64,000 bases of DNA from Streptomyces sp. Mut1. GTDB taxonomy: Bacteria > Actinomycetota > Actinomycetes > Streptomycetales > Streptomycetaceae. Position 1 is the stretch's first letter, and every line of letters starts with the position of its first letter. Below the pieces are notes generated by a model. The model was not told where the DNA came from and ran no database searches. It saw only the letters and a list, made by a program, of their open reading frames with translations. Both the position numbers and the translations under genes were made by a program. The stretch is from positions 4,475,501 to 4,539,500 of the forward strand of contig NZ_CP120997.1 in assembly GCF_030719295.1 (NCBI RefSeq). The letters are read 5' to 3'. Of the stretch, positions 8,944 to 17,874 are shown piece after piece.

Positions 8944-10178
8944 CTGGGGTCTCCAAGAGCCGGGGTGGGCGTGAAGCTCACGGGGAGGTCCGTCAGGCCA
9001 CGCAGCCAGGGGGAGGGGCGCCGGGTCAGCTGTTCGGCGGGGACGGCGAGGTCGACGTCGGGCAGCCGGTCGAGGATGACCTCGATGGCCGTACGGGCGA
9101 TGACCTCGGCGATCTCCTGCGCCGGGAACGGGCAGCGGTGCTCGCCGTGGCTGAAGGAGAAGAAGGCGTTGTTGCCGCCGGTCAGCGTGGACCCGTCGGT
9201 ACGGACCTGGGGGTCGGCGTTGGCCCCGGCCAGGCTGAGGACGAGCAGGTCGCCCGCCTTGATGTGGCGGCCGCCGAGGCGTGCGTCGCGGGCCGCCCAG
9301 CGCCCGGCGATGTTCTGTGAGGGGGTGTCCTCCCACAGCACTTCGTTCATGGCCTCGGCGACGCTGTGCCGGCCGCCGGAGAGGGAGGCGGCGAAGCGGT
9401 CGTCGGTGAGCATGAGGCGCAGCGAGTTGCCGATCCAGTCGGAGGTCGGCTGGTGCCCGGCGGCCATCATGACCATCAGGTCCCGGGCGACGTCCTCCTG
9501 GGTGAAGCCGCCGGTGTTGGCGAGCATCCGGGTCGCGACGTCGTCGCCGGGCTCGGCCTGCCGCTCGGCCAGCAGCTGGTACATGGACGTGGCGATGTGT
9601 TTCTGGCCGGCCAGCGCGCTCGCCCCGCCGTTGATCATGTCGTTCATCGCGGTGACGAGGGCGGGGCCCTTGTCGTCGGAGAACCCGTAGAGCTTCGCCA
9701 GCACCCGTACGGGAAGCAGCATCGCGTACTGGGCGATCAGGTCCGTCGTACCGGCCGAGCAGAACGCGTCGATCAGCTCGTCGGCGAACGCCTCGGTGCT
9801 CTTCTTCAGCTCGAACGGGTTCGCGGCCTCCAGCGCCTCGCCGATCATCCCGGCGCGCCGGCTGTGGCGTTCGCCGACCGTGTAGAGGATCGAGGGCTGG
9901 GTCCGGCTGATCATCGGCATCAGCGGCCAGTCCTCGGGGATCGCGTCCCACTGGTTCCACAGCTGCGAGTCGCGGGTGAACAGGACCGGGTCCCCGGTGA
10001 CCTGGTGCAGTTCGCGGTAGCCGAGCACGAGCCAGGCGGGGATGTCGCCGGGCAGCACGATCGGGGCGACCGGGCCGTGTTCGCGCCGGATCTCCCGGTA
10101 CAGCTGGGCCGGTTCGGCCTGGAACCGGGGGCCGGACAGCGGTACGGCACCGGCCGCCGCGTGGGGGCACTGGGTCAC
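8940..10178 (-). CDS. Atypical cytochrome P450 of CYP157 type, ExxR lost
   Basis: A 412-residue P450-fold protein. The heme loop FSHGEHRCPFPAQ is intact, but the K-helix reads NEVLWEDTP, so the otherwise invariant Arg of ExxR is Trp. The I-helix reads AAGHQPTSDW, so the acidic residue before Thr is Gln-Pro. Loss of ExxR is the published hallmark of the CYP157 family, which also sits in conservons. The start GTG at 10178 overlaps the cvnD stop (GTGA), and its stop overlaps the next P450 start (ATGA). Whether it has monooxygenase activity or works as a heme-binding partner of the second P450 is open. Confidence 0.88.
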   Translation of the reverse strand: MTQCPHAAAGAVPLSGPRFQAEPAQLYREIRREHGPVAPIVLPGDIPAWLVLGYRELHQVTGDPVLFTRDSQLWNQWDAIPEDWPLMPMISRTQPSILYTVGERHSRRAGMIGEALEAANPFELKKSTEAFADELIDAFCSAGTTDLIAQYAMLLPVRVLAKLYGFSDDKGPALVTAMNDMINGGASALAGQKHIATSMYQLLAERQAEPGDDVATRMLANTGGFTQEDVARDLMVMMAAGHQPTSDWIGNSLRLMLTDDRFAASLSGGRHSVAEAMNEVLWEDTPSQNIAGRWAARDARLGGRHIKAGDLLVLSLAGANADPQVRTDGSTLTGGNNAFFSFSHGEHRCPFPAQEIAEVIARTAIEVILDRLPDVDLAVPAEQLTRRPSPWLRGLTDLPVSFTPTPALGDPR

Positions 10179-10840
10179 GGGGTGGGCTCCGAGGTCAGGG
10201 CGGCCGTCAGGGCCGGGTCGGCGTCGGGCGCGGTGGGCCCGGTGGCGTCCCCGGCGCGTGCGGCGGACATCCGGTGCAGGTGCTCGACCAGGGTGATCAG
10301 CACGTACTTGCTGGAGGACCGGTCGCGTGCGTCGCACTCCACGAGTGGCACGTCCTGGGAGAGGTCGAGCGCCTCCCGGATCTGCTGCTCGGTGTGGAGC
10401 GGACCGCCGAAGTCGTTGCAGGCGATGATGAACGGCGTGCCGTGGTGCTCCAGCCGGTCGATGGCGTACCAGGAGTCGGCCAGCCGCCGGGTGTCGACCA
10501 GGACGACGGCGCCCAGGGTGCCGGAGAACAGCCGGTCCCACAGGAACCAGAAGCGCTCCTGGCCGGGTGCGCCGAACAGGTACAGCACCGAGCGTTCGTC
10601 CAGGCTGATCCGCCCGAAGTCGAAGGCGACCGTGGTGGACGTCTTGGAGCCCACGCCGTCGAGGTGGTCGACCGCCTCGCCGGCGCGGGTCATCGTCTCC
10701 TCCGTGTTGAGCGGACGGATCTCGCTCACGGATCGGACCATGGTGGTCTTGCCGACCCCGAAGCCGCCGACCACGACTATCTTCAGTCCGTTGTCGGCCG
10801 TCGCCTGCAGGGCGGCGCGGTCAGAGGTTGCGGAGTCCAA
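10175..10840 (-). CDS. cvnD: Conservon GTPase CvnD
   Basis: A 221-residue Ras/MglA-like small GTPase: P-loop GGFGVGKTT near residue 22, a G3-like LFGAPGQERF, and ACNDFGG in the place of NKxD. In conservons CvnD is regulated by the CvnA-B-C proteins, in a bacterial analogy to heterotrimeric G-protein signalling. The best start is TTG at 10840; it overlaps the end of cvnC by 20 bases, and no ATG/GTG lies between it and the P-loop. The stop overlaps the next gene (GTGA). Confidence 0.9.
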   Translation of the reverse strand: MDSATSDRAALQATADNGLKIVVVGGFGVGKTTMVRSVSEIRPLNTEETMTRAGEAVDHLDGVGSKTSTTVAFDFGRISLDERSVLYLFGAPGQERFWFLWDRLFSGTLGAVVLVDTRRLADSWYAIDRLEHHGTPFIIACNDFGGPLHTEQQIREALDLSQDVPLVECDARDRSSSKYVLITLVEHLHRMSAARAGDATGPTAPDADPALTAALTSEPTP

Positions 10841-11186
10841 CGAGCACCTGTTCCAGGATGTCGGGGGCGGGAAGCCGGTCCGATACGCGTGCGGTACGCG
10901 GGTGGCGGGCGCTGATCCGGCCGGTGTCGAGCAGGTCGCACAGCAGGATGCGCACGATGCTGACGGGCAGGTCCAGGGTCGCGGAGACCTCGACCACGGC
11001 GGTGGGCCGTTCGCACATCCGCAGGATCGCGGCGTGCTCCGACTGCATGCCGGGGGCCGGCTCGCACTCGGCGACCACCAGGGTGACCAGGTCGAAGGCG
11101 GCGGAGTCGGACCGGGTACGGCCACCGGTGAGGGTGTAGAGCCGGTCCGGGCCGTCGTCCCTGCCGGGCCGGGGGCGGCGCGTCAT
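10821..11186 (-). CDS. cvnC: Conservon protein CvnC (DUF742)
   Basis: A 121-residue DUF742 protein with the family core LYTLTGGRT, FDLVTLVVA, EHAAILRMC, SATLDLPVSIVRILLCDLLDTGRI and DILEQVLVGLRNL. DUF742 is a winged-helix-like domain that accompanies the roadblock protein and GTPase in every conservon. ATG 11186 overlaps the cvnB stop (ATGA). It is predicted cytoplasmic and part of the membrane-associated CvnA-D complex. Confidence 0.92.
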   Translation of the reverse strand: MTRRPRPGRDDGPDRLYTLTGGRTRSDSAAFDLVTLVVAECEPAPGMQSEHAAILRMCERPTAVVEVSATLDLPVSIVRILLCDLLDTGRISARHPRTARVSDRLPAPDILEQVLVGLRNL

Positions 11187-11617
11187 ACGGCCGTGCCCGG
11201 GGCGGAGGCGGCCTCGGCGGGTTCGCGCGGCGGGGCCACCAGGTGCTCGCCGAGCTGCTCGACGAGCTCGCTCATGTTGTGCCCGACGAGGCCCACGTCG
11301 GCGCTCTCGGCGGCGACGACCGCGAGATGGGCGCCGGCGCCGGCCTCCACGATGAACAGGATGCCGCCGTAGAACTCGGTCATCGCCGACCGTACGCCGC
11401 CGCCACCGCTGCCGAACTCCACGGAGGCGCCGTGCGACAGGCTCTGGATGCCGGCGGAGATCGCGGCCAGCTGGTCCGCCTGGTCGACGGAGAGCTCGGG
11501 GGTGCGGCACAGCTTGAGGCCGTCCCTGGACAGCACGAGGGCGTGACGGGTGCCGGGGGTGCGCTCCAGGAGCCCCTCCAGCAGCCAGCTGAGCTTCTCG
11601 TCGGTGGTCGCGGTCAT
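11183..11617 (-). CDS. cvnB: Conservon roadblock/LC7 protein CvnB
   Basis: A 144-residue Roadblock/LC7 domain protein (LSWLLEGLLERTPGTRHALVLSRDGL, then LAAISAGIQSLSHGAS, then FIVEAGAGAHLAVVAAESADVG). In this family the domain modulates partner small GTPases, here CvnD. ATG 11617 overlaps the cvnA stop (ATGA), which implies translational coupling. Confidence 0.93.
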   Translation of the reverse strand: MTATTDEKLSWLLEGLLERTPGTRHALVLSRDGLKLCRTPELSVDQADQLAAISAGIQSLSHGASVEFGSGGGGVRSAMTEFYGGILFIVEAGAGAHLAVVAAESADVGLVGHNMSELVEQLGEHLVAPPREPAEAASAPGTAV

Positions 11618-13134
11618 CGGGTGTTGCCTTCCGGGTCTGGGGAGTTGGGCCGTACGGCCTTGCGGAAGCTGCTGAAGCGGGCCGCCTGGGCCCCGGGGTC
11701 CGATGTGGGCCGGGGTACGGAGCCGTCCGCACCGGTCTCCGTGTTCTCGGCGCCGGAGGTCGACCGTGCGCGGGCCTCGGCGGCCGCCAGGGTGCGCCCG
11801 CGCGAGCGCTTGGGCAGGCCGCTCTCCCCGAACCTGGGGAGGTTGCCGGTGGTGTCGGACGCCGAGTCGGAGCGCATGGGCTCGTCGGCGGGCGGTGCGA
11901 CGGGCGCGCTGTGCCGGTCGCCGGGGGCGGCCGGTTCGGCGCCGGAGGTGTGGACGGGCTCCGGCTCGGCTGCCGCGGCGGCCTGGGCCGGCGCCGGTCC
12001 GGTGCGGGCCGGGGTGCGGGTGATGATCTCCTGCGGGAGCATCATCAGGGCGCCCGTACCGCCGCGTGCCGAGGGCCGGAAGGAGACCGTGAGGCCGTGC
12101 TTGCGGGCCAGCCGGCCCACGACGGCGAGGCCGAGGCGGGTGCCGGTCAGGGCGGTGAGGTCGGTGTCGTCGGCGGAGACCGCGCGCTCGGCCCGGCGCA
12201 GTTGCACGTCGCTCATGACGAGGCCGCTGTCCTCGACGGTCACCACGATCCCGGCCGGGACCTCCTCCACGTACACATGGACCTCGGCGGTGGGCGGCGA
12301 GAAGTTCGCCGCGTTGTCGAGGAGTTCGGCCAGGGCGTGCATGACGCCCTCGGCGGCGTGGCCGGCGACGGCGACGTCGCTGGTGGAGTGGAGCCGGACG
12401 CGCTGGTAGCCGCTGATCCGGCCCATGGCGCCGCGCAGGACGGACTCCATGACGATCGGCCTGGCCCAGCGCCGCCCGGAACGCGCCCCGGTCAGTACGG
12501 CGATGGAGTCGGCGAGGCGGCCGGCCTGGGCGGTGCGGTGGTCCAGGTGCAGCAGGTCGGTCAGCACGTCCTCGGAGGTGTGCCGGTGCTCCATCTCGCG
12601 CAGGTCGGCGAGCATGCCCGTGGCCAGGGCCTGCATGCGTCCGGCCGCGTTGGCGCAGGAGGAGAGGGCCGCGGAGCGCTCGGTCCTGCTGCGCGCGGCG
12701 GCCGTCTTGAGCTCGGCGTTCTCGGTGGTGAGGCGGGCGGTGGTGGCCTTGGTCTCGGAGGTGAGGCGGGCCGTCGCGGCCTCGGCGTCGGCGGTGATCC
12801 GGGCCGTCTCGGCGGCGGCGGAGGCCTTGACGCGGGCGTTCTCGGCGGTGAACCGCTGGGCCTCGGCGGCGGAGGCCGAGACCAGGCGGGAGACCTCCGC
12901 GGTGAAGCGCCCGCTCTCGGCGGCGTGCGCCTCGCGGAGCCGGCGGATCGTGGCGCGGGCGTGGACGGCGGTCGCGACGGCGGCGGCGAGCAGTACGGCG
13001 GCGGCACAGGCGCCCCAGGCCACCGCGGTCCTGGCCGATTCGGGAGCGGCGACGATCGCCCACGCGCACAGCGGTCCGGTGAGGGCCACCGTGACCAGAA
13101 GGGCCAGTGAGGTCGGCCGGATTGAGGGGCTCAA
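11614..13134 (-). CDS. cvnA: Conservon sensor-kinase-like protein CvnA
   Basis: A 506-residue membrane sensor. Two hydrophobic segments lie at about residues 8-28 and 35-52, then an Ala/Glu/Thr-rich coiled coil with heptad-like ETARLT repeats to about 170. An HATPase_c domain follows, with N-box HALAELLDNAANFSPP and VEDSGLVMS as G1, and finally a long Pro/Ser/Ala-rich tail. There is no clear H-box; CvnA proteins are kinase-like but bind their partners rather than following a classical two-component scheme. The start is TTG at 13134 with AAGGA seven bases upstream; no ATG or GTG is available before the first membrane segment. It is the first gene of the six-gene cvn operon. Confidence 0.9.
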   Translation of the reverse strand: MSPSIRPTSLALLVTVALTGPLCAWAIVAAPESARTAVAWGACAAAVLLAAAVATAVHARATIRRLREAHAAESGRFTAEVSRLVSASAAEAQRFTAENARVKASAAAETARITADAEAATARLTSETKATTARLTTENAELKTAAARSRTERSAALSSCANAAGRMQALATGMLADLREMEHRHTSEDVLTDLLHLDHRTAQAGRLADSIAVLTGARSGRRWARPIVMESVLRGAMGRISGYQRVRLHSTSDVAVAGHAAEGVMHALAELLDNAANFSPPTAEVHVYVEEVPAGIVVTVEDSGLVMSDVQLRRAERAVSADDTDLTALTGTRLGLAVVGRLARKHGLTVSFRPSARGGTGALMMLPQEIITRTPARTGPAPAQAAAAAEPEPVHTSGAEPAAPGDRHSAPVAPPADEPMRSDSASDTTGNLPRFGESGLPKRSRGRTLAAAEARARSTSGAENTETGADGSVPRPTSDPGAQAARFSSFRKAVRPNSPDPEGNTR

Positions 13135-13380
13135 AGCGGAGTCCTTGGGGGCGGACGGTGGCGGACGGGGCGGTTCGGGCGGGTCGGTGGCACTCGGGGT
13201 GAATCGGGACAACTGGAGCAGCGAATTCCTGGATAAGTCTCGGTCACTATATGAGAATTGACGATCTGTTTGGGAAGAACTTGTGGTGTTCTCTGTTCTC
13301 TTTCCGTTCGCATCCCTACCGATTTCCGACTGACCGACGTCGTTCCGGTGACCGTGGAGCTGTGGCGGCATTCTGGTCGA

Positions 13381-16317
13381 ATGGCATCCGGCAATGCACC
13401 GCACGGCAGCACGCCCACCACCACCGCGCCCGCCGCGCTGGCCCGCGACCTGCGGGCGGCCGTACGCGGCGAGGTCGCGTTCGACGCCACCGCGAGGGCG
13501 CTCACGACGATGGACGCGTCCAACTACCGGCGGGTGCCGCTCGGCGTCGTGGCCCCGCGCGACGCCGCCGACACCGCCGCCGCGCTCGCCGTCTGCCGCG
13601 CGCACGGGGTACCCGTCGTGGCGCGCGGCGGCGGTACGTCCATCGCCGGCCAGGCCACCGGCACCGGCGTCGTCCTCGACCTCACCCGCCATCTGCGGTC
13701 CGTCGTCGAGCTGGACCCCGCGTCCCGTACCGCCGTCGTCCAGCCGGGCGTCGTCCTGGACGACCTGCGGGCCGCCGCCGCCCCGCACGGCCTCACCTTC
13801 GGCCCGGACCCTTCCACGCACAGCCGCTGCACCCTCGGCGGCATGATCGGCAACAACTCCTGCGGCTCCCACTCGGTCGCCTGGGGCACCACCGCAGACA
13901 ACGTCCACGCCCTGACCGTCGCCCGCTACGGCGGCGACACCCTGCGCCTGGAGCGCGGCGCGCCCGGCCCGCCCGGCGTCCGCGAGCTGGTCGCGGACCA
14001 CCTCGCCCTCCTGCGCACCGGCTTCCCCGACCTCCCGCGCCGCATCTCCGGCTACGCGCTGGACGCCCTGCTCCCCGAGAACGGTCCCGACCCCGTTCGC
14101 GCGTTCTGCGGCAGCGAGGGCACGCTCGGTGTCGTCACGGAGGCGACCCTGCGGCTGGTCGAGGCGCCCGCGGCCCGCGCCCTCGCCGTCCTCGGATACG
14201 CCGACGAGTCCGCCGCCGCCGAGGCCGCCCCCGGCCTCCTCCCGTACCACCCGCTGACCGTGGAGGGCATGGCCGCCGACCTCGTACGCGAACCGGCCGG
14301 GCTGCCGCGCGGCGGTGCCTGGCTGTTCGCCGAGACGGGCGGCGCGACCCCCGCCGAGGCGCGGGCGCACGCCGAACGCCTCGTACGGGCCGCGTCCGCC
14401 GACGCCGTGGACACCGCCGTCGTCACCGACCCGGCCGGGCAGCGGGCGCTGTGGCGCATCCGGGAGGACGCGGCCGGCACGGCGACCCGGATGCCGGGCG
14501 GCAGCGAGGCGTGGCCCGGCTGGGAGGACTGCGCGGTGCCGCCCGCCCGGCTCGGCGGCTACCTCCGCGACTTCCGGGCGCTGCTCGCCGAGCACGGCCT
14601 GCGCGGCACCCCGTACGGGCACTTCGGCGACGGCTGCATCCACGTCCGGATCGACTTCGACCTGCTGAGCCCCGAGGGCGTGGCCCGCTTCCGCCGCTTC
14701 TCCGAGGACCTCGCCGCACTCGTCGTCGCGCACGGCGGCTCGCTCTCCGGCGAACACGGCGACGGCCAGGCCCGCGCCGAACTGCTCCCGAAGATGTACG
14801 GGGACGAACTCGTCGCGCTCTTCGCCCGGTTCAAGGACCTCTGGGACCCCGACGGCGGCATGAACCCGGGCATCCTCGCCCGCCCGGCCCGTCTGGACGA
14901 CAACCTCCGCTTCGACGTCCTGTCCCGCCGGCCCGTCGACGTGGCCTTCGGCTACCCGCACGACGGCGGCGACTTCTCGGCCGCCGTCCGCCGCTGCGTC
15001 GGCGTCGCCAAGTGCCGTACGGAGCGGGCCGCGGGCCCGTCCGTGATGTGCCCCTCCTTCCGGGCGACCGGCGAGGAGGCCCACTCCACACGCGGCCGGG
15101 CCCGGCTGCTGCACGAGATGCTGGCCGGGGCCGCGGGCGGCGTGATCACCGACGGCTGGCGCTCCACGGAGGTACGGGACGCGCTCGACCTGTGCCTGTC
15201 CTGCAAGGGCTGCCGCAGCGACTGCCCGGTGGGCGTGGACATGGCCACGTACAAGGCGGAGTTCCTGCACCACCACTACCGCCACCGGCTCCGCCCCGCC
15301 TCCCACTACGCGATGGGCCGGCTGCCGCAGTGGCTGCGCCTCGCCGCCCCCTTCGCGGGCCCGCTGAACGCCCTCGCCCGCATCCGCCCGCTCGCCGCCC
15401 TCGCCAAGCGGCTGGCGGGCATCGCACCCGAACGCGGGATTCCGGTGCTGGCGCGGGAGACGTTCACGCGGTGGCTGCTGCTGCGGGACCGGGGCGAGGG
15501 GGCGCGGGTCCTCGGGGGCGGTGGCCGGCGACGCCGGGGCGAGGGCGCGCGGGGCCTCCCCGGCGGGGGCACGCGGCCCCTTCCCGGCGAGGGCGCGCGG
15601 CCCGTCCCCGGCGACCGGGTCGCCCTTCTCTGGCCCGACACCTTCACCGAGCACCTCGCGCCCGAGGTGGGCCGGGCGGCGGTCCGGGTCCTGGAGGCGG
15701 CGGGAGGTACGGCCCTGCTGCCCGGGAAGGGGCTCTGCTGCGGCCTCACCTACGTCTCGACCGGCCAGCTCGACCAGGCCCGTGCGGTGATGCGCCGCAC
15801 CCTGGACCGGCTGGGGGACGGCTTCGACCACCCCGTGGTCGTCCTCGAACCGAGCTGCGCCGCGACCCTGCGCACCGACCTGCCCGAACTCCTCCCGGAC
15901 GACCCGCGCGCCGCCCGCCTCGCCGCCTCCGTCCACACCCTGGCCCAGTACCTGGAGGCGTACGTCCCCGACTGGACGCCCCCGCGCCTGGACGCGCCGG
16001 TCACCGGCCAGACCCACTGCCACCAGCACGCGGTCCTGGGCGACGAGGCGGACCGCAGGCTGCGCGAGCGGGCGGGCCTGACCGGCGACCTCAAGGGCGG
16101 CTGCTGCGGCCTGGCCGGAAACTTCGGCTTCGAGCGGGGCCACTGGGACGTCTCGGTGGCCTGCGCCGAGGACCAGCTCCTCCCGGCGGTCCGGGACGCG
16201 GCCCCCGGCACCCGCGTCCTGGCCGACGGCTTCTCCTGCCGCACCCAGCTCTCCCAGCTGGGCGGGGTACGCGGCCGGCACCTGGCGGAGGTGCTGGCGG
16301 AAGGGCTCACGGACTGA
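13381..16317 (+). CDS. Fused FAD-linked oxidase / Fe-S (CCG-domain) oxidoreductase, D-lactate/glycolate-dehydrogenase-like
   Basis: A 978-residue fusion. Residues about 35-230 are a PCMH-type FAD-binding domain (VPVVARGGGTSIAGQ, GNNSCGSHS). Residues about 240-500 are the FAD-oxidase C-terminal domain (PYGHFGDGCIHVRIDF, SGEHGDGQAR). A 4Fe-4S region follows (CLSCKGCRSDCPVGVDM near 605), and two CCG cysteine-rich modules end the protein (LCCGLTYVST, GGCCGLAGNFGFE). This is the GlcD+GlcF or Dld-type architecture in one chain, oxidising a 2-hydroxyacid and passing electrons to the quinone pool. An unusual Gly/Arg-rich insert of about 40 residues lies before the CCG part. ATG 13381 is chosen; longer in-frame starts add a leader with no domain. 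Confidence 0.88.
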   Translation: MASGNAPHGSTPTTTAPAALARDLRAAVRGEVAFDATARALTTMDASNYRRVPLGVVAPRDAADTAAALAVCRAHGVPVVARGGGTSIAGQATGTGVVLDLTRHLRSVVELDPASRTAVVQPGVVLDDLRAAAAPHGLTFGPDPSTHSRCTLGGMIGNNSCGSHSVAWGTTADNVHALTVARYGGDTLRLERGAPGPPGVRELVADHLALLRTGFPDLPRRISGYALDALLPENGPDPVRAFCGSEGTLGVVTEATLRLVEAPAARALAVLGYADESAAAEAAPGLLPYHPLTVEGMAADLVREPAGLPRGGAWLFAETGGATPAEARAHAERLVRAASADAVDTAVVTDPAGQRALWRIREDAAGTATRMPGGSEAWPGWEDCAVPPARLGGYLRDFRALLAEHGLRGTPYGHFGDGCIHVRIDFDLLSPEGVARFRRFSEDLAALVVAHGGSLSGEHGDGQARAELLPKMYGDELVALFARFKDLWDPDGGMNPGILARPARLDDNLRFDVLSRRPVDVAFGYPHDGGDFSAAVRRCVGVAKCRTERAAGPSVMCPSFRATGEEAHSTRGRARLLHEMLAGAAGGVITDGWRSTEVRDALDLCLSCKGCRSDCPVGVDMATYKAEFLHHHYRHRLRPASHYAMGRLPQWLRLAAPFAGPLNALARIRPLAALAKRLAGIAPERGIPVLARETFTRWLLLRDRGEGARVLGGGGRRRRGEGARGLPGGGTRPLPGEGARPVPGDRVALLWPDTFTEHLAPEVGRAAVRVLEAAGGTALLPGKGLCCGLTYVSTGQLDQARAVMRRTLDRLGDGFDHPVVVLEPSCAATLRTDLPELLPDDPRAARLAASVHTLAQYLEAYVPDWTPPRLDAPVTGQTHCHQHAVLGDEADRRLRERAGLTGDLKGGCCGLAGNFGFERGHWDVSVACAEDQLLPAVRDAAPGTRVLADGFSCRTQLSQLGGVRGRHLAEVLAEGLTD

Positions 16318-16388
16318 CCCGGACGGCCCCGGCCACGCCCGGGGCCGGAGGGGACTACTCCGCCGAATGCGCGGGGATATTCGCGAAC

Positions 16389-16553
16389 ATGTCAAAACTG
16401 GTGGGGTGGGCGTGCGTCATCGCCTTTGTGATCTGGAGCCTGGTCGCGGTGCAGTGGATGGACAAGGGGTGCGACGCCGTGGAGGCGTACACCGCCGTCT
16501 TCGAGTACGGGGTGCCGGAGGGTCTTGAGTTCCTGCCGGCCTGCAACTCGTAG
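16389..16553 (+). CDS. Small single-span membrane protein, unknown function
   Basis: A 54-residue ORF: MSKLVGWACVIAFVIWSLVA forms one membrane span, followed by a short acidic, Tyr-containing tail ending in PACNS. Third codon positions are almost all G/C after the first two codons, so it is likely to be coding. A weak GGGGA lies about 13 bases upstream. It is followed directly by a strong terminator. I do not recognise it. Confidence 0.6.
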   Translation: MSKLVGWACVIAFVIWSLVAVQWMDKGCDAVEAYTAVFEYGVPEGLEFLPACNS

Positions 16554-16570
16554 AGCGCCATGGACATTCG

Positions 16571-16600
16571 ATGCCGCCGGGGCCGACCCCGGCGGCATTT
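16571..16600 (+). terminator. Intrinsic-type terminator
   Basis: A 12-bp perfect stem (ATGCCGCCGGGG / CCCCGGCGGCAT) with a CCGA loop and a short T-tract, 17 bp after the small membrane protein. Confidence 0.82.
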
Positions 16601-16678
16601 CATTTCGTAAGCCCGGCGCGAGTCCTTACCGTGGACGGACGGGCCGCATCCGATGAGTGCAGTACCGTGTATCGGGTG

Positions 16679-16694
16679 GTGCATCATGCTGCAC
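16679..16694. promoter_or_regulatory. Inverted repeat upstream of EamA gene
   Basis: GTGCA-N6-TGCAC lies about 40 bp before the exporter start and could be a repressor site. No regulator gene is adjacent, so the assignment is weak. Confidence 0.3.
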
Positions 16695-16731
16695 TCGTGA
16701 TGTTCATGGAACCAAGAAGGACAGGCCCCGG

Positions 16732-17685
16732 GTGAACGACCAGAGCACCGCCGCAGAGCCGGCCGCAGCCGCCGTAGCCGTGCCGGAGGCGGTCGCGGCC
16801 CCCGGGCTCGGCGGCCCGGACGGGACCGGCGGGCGACGGGCCGCGCTCGCTCCGGTCGCGCTGGTGGTCGCGGGCGGTCTCTCCGTCCAGTTCGGCGCCG
16901 CCATCGCCGTGCTGCTCATGCCCAGGACCGGTGCGCTCGGCGTCGTCACGCTGCGGCTGGCCGCCGCGGCGCTGGTGCTGCTCGTCGTCTGCCGGCCCCG
17001 GCTGCGCGGCCACTCGCGCGCCGACTGGGGCACGGTGCTGGCCTTCGGCCTCGCGATGGGCGGCATGAACACGCTGTTCTACCAGGCCGCCGACCGCATC
17101 CCGCTCGGCGCCGCCGTCACCCTGGAGGTGCTCGGCCCGCTCGCCCTGTCGGTGATCGCCTCGCGCCGCCTGGTCAACGTCGTCTGGGCGGCCCTCGCCC
17201 TGGCCGGGGTCGTCCTGCTCAGCGGCGGGGGCTTCGACCGGCTCGACCCGGTGGGCGCCGCCTTCGCCCTCGCGGCGGGGGTGATGTGGGCGGCGTACAT
17301 CGTCTTCAGCGCCCGCACCGGCCGCCGCTTCCCGCAGGCCGACGGGCTGGCCCTGGCGATGGTGGTGGCGGCCCTCCTCTCGCTGCCGCTCGGCATCATG
17401 GACGCGGGCTCCAGGCTCCTCGTCCCGAGCACGCTGGGGCTCGGCGCCGCCGTCGCGCTGCTGAGCTCCGTCCTCCCGTACACCCTCGAACTCATCGCCC
17501 TGCGCCGCCTGCCCGCGCCCACCTTCGCCATCCTGATGAGCCTGGAACCCGCCATCGCGGCCCTGGCCGGCTTTCTCCTCCTCGACCAGGCCCTCTCCAC
17601 GACGGACGCCCTCGCCATTGCCCTGGTCATCGGCGCGAGCATGGGCGCGGTGCGCGGGCAGGTGCGGGGCGCCGGAAAGCGGTGA
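16732..17685 (+). CDS. EamA/RhtA-like inner-membrane exporter
   Basis: A 317-residue DMT-superfamily transporter with two EamA halves and about ten hydrophobic segments (first AALAPVALVVAGGLSVQFGA, last DALAIALVIGASMGAV). PIGLGA-like and SLEPAIAALAG signatures correspond to RhtA threonine/homoserine exporters. The start is GTG 16732, about 10 bases after AAGGA; the N-terminal 40 residues are Ala/Pro-rich and cytoplasmic. The substrate is not identifiable. Confidence 0.85.
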   Translation: MNDQSTAAEPAAAAVAVPEAVAAPGLGGPDGTGGRRAALAPVALVVAGGLSVQFGAAIAVLLMPRTGALGVVTLRLAAAALVLLVVCRPRLRGHSRADWGTVLAFGLAMGGMNTLFYQAADRIPLGAAVTLEVLGPLALSVIASRRLVNVVWAALALAGVVLLSGGGFDRLDPVGAAFALAAGVMWAAYIVFSARTGRRFPQADGLALAMVVAALLSLPLGIMDAGSRLLVPSTLGLGAAVALLSSVLPYTLELIALRRLPAPTFAILMSLEPAIAALAGFLLLDQALSTTDALAIALVIGASMGAVRGQVRGAGKR

Positions 17686-17874
17686 CGGGGGCGGGCCGTT
17701 CGCCGTCGCCGCCGATCCCCGGCCCGGCGCACTCCATCAGGGGCTGTCGGGGCGAGGCCGCGAACGAGCCGTACTGCCCGGCGGACGCCGAAAGTGCCGC
17801 GTACTTCGTGGATCAACTGCCGAAGCCGGGCCTCCGCTCCTAAGGTGATCATAAGATCCGATCGAGAGGACCCC

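Noticed and set aside
11614..16395. A continuous 1593-codon reading frame on the minus strand
   Set aside because: Only the last third is cvnA. The rest is antisense to the flavin/Fe-S oxidoreductase, with low-complexity composition caused by GC bias; the TTG start with AAGGA fits cvnA alone.
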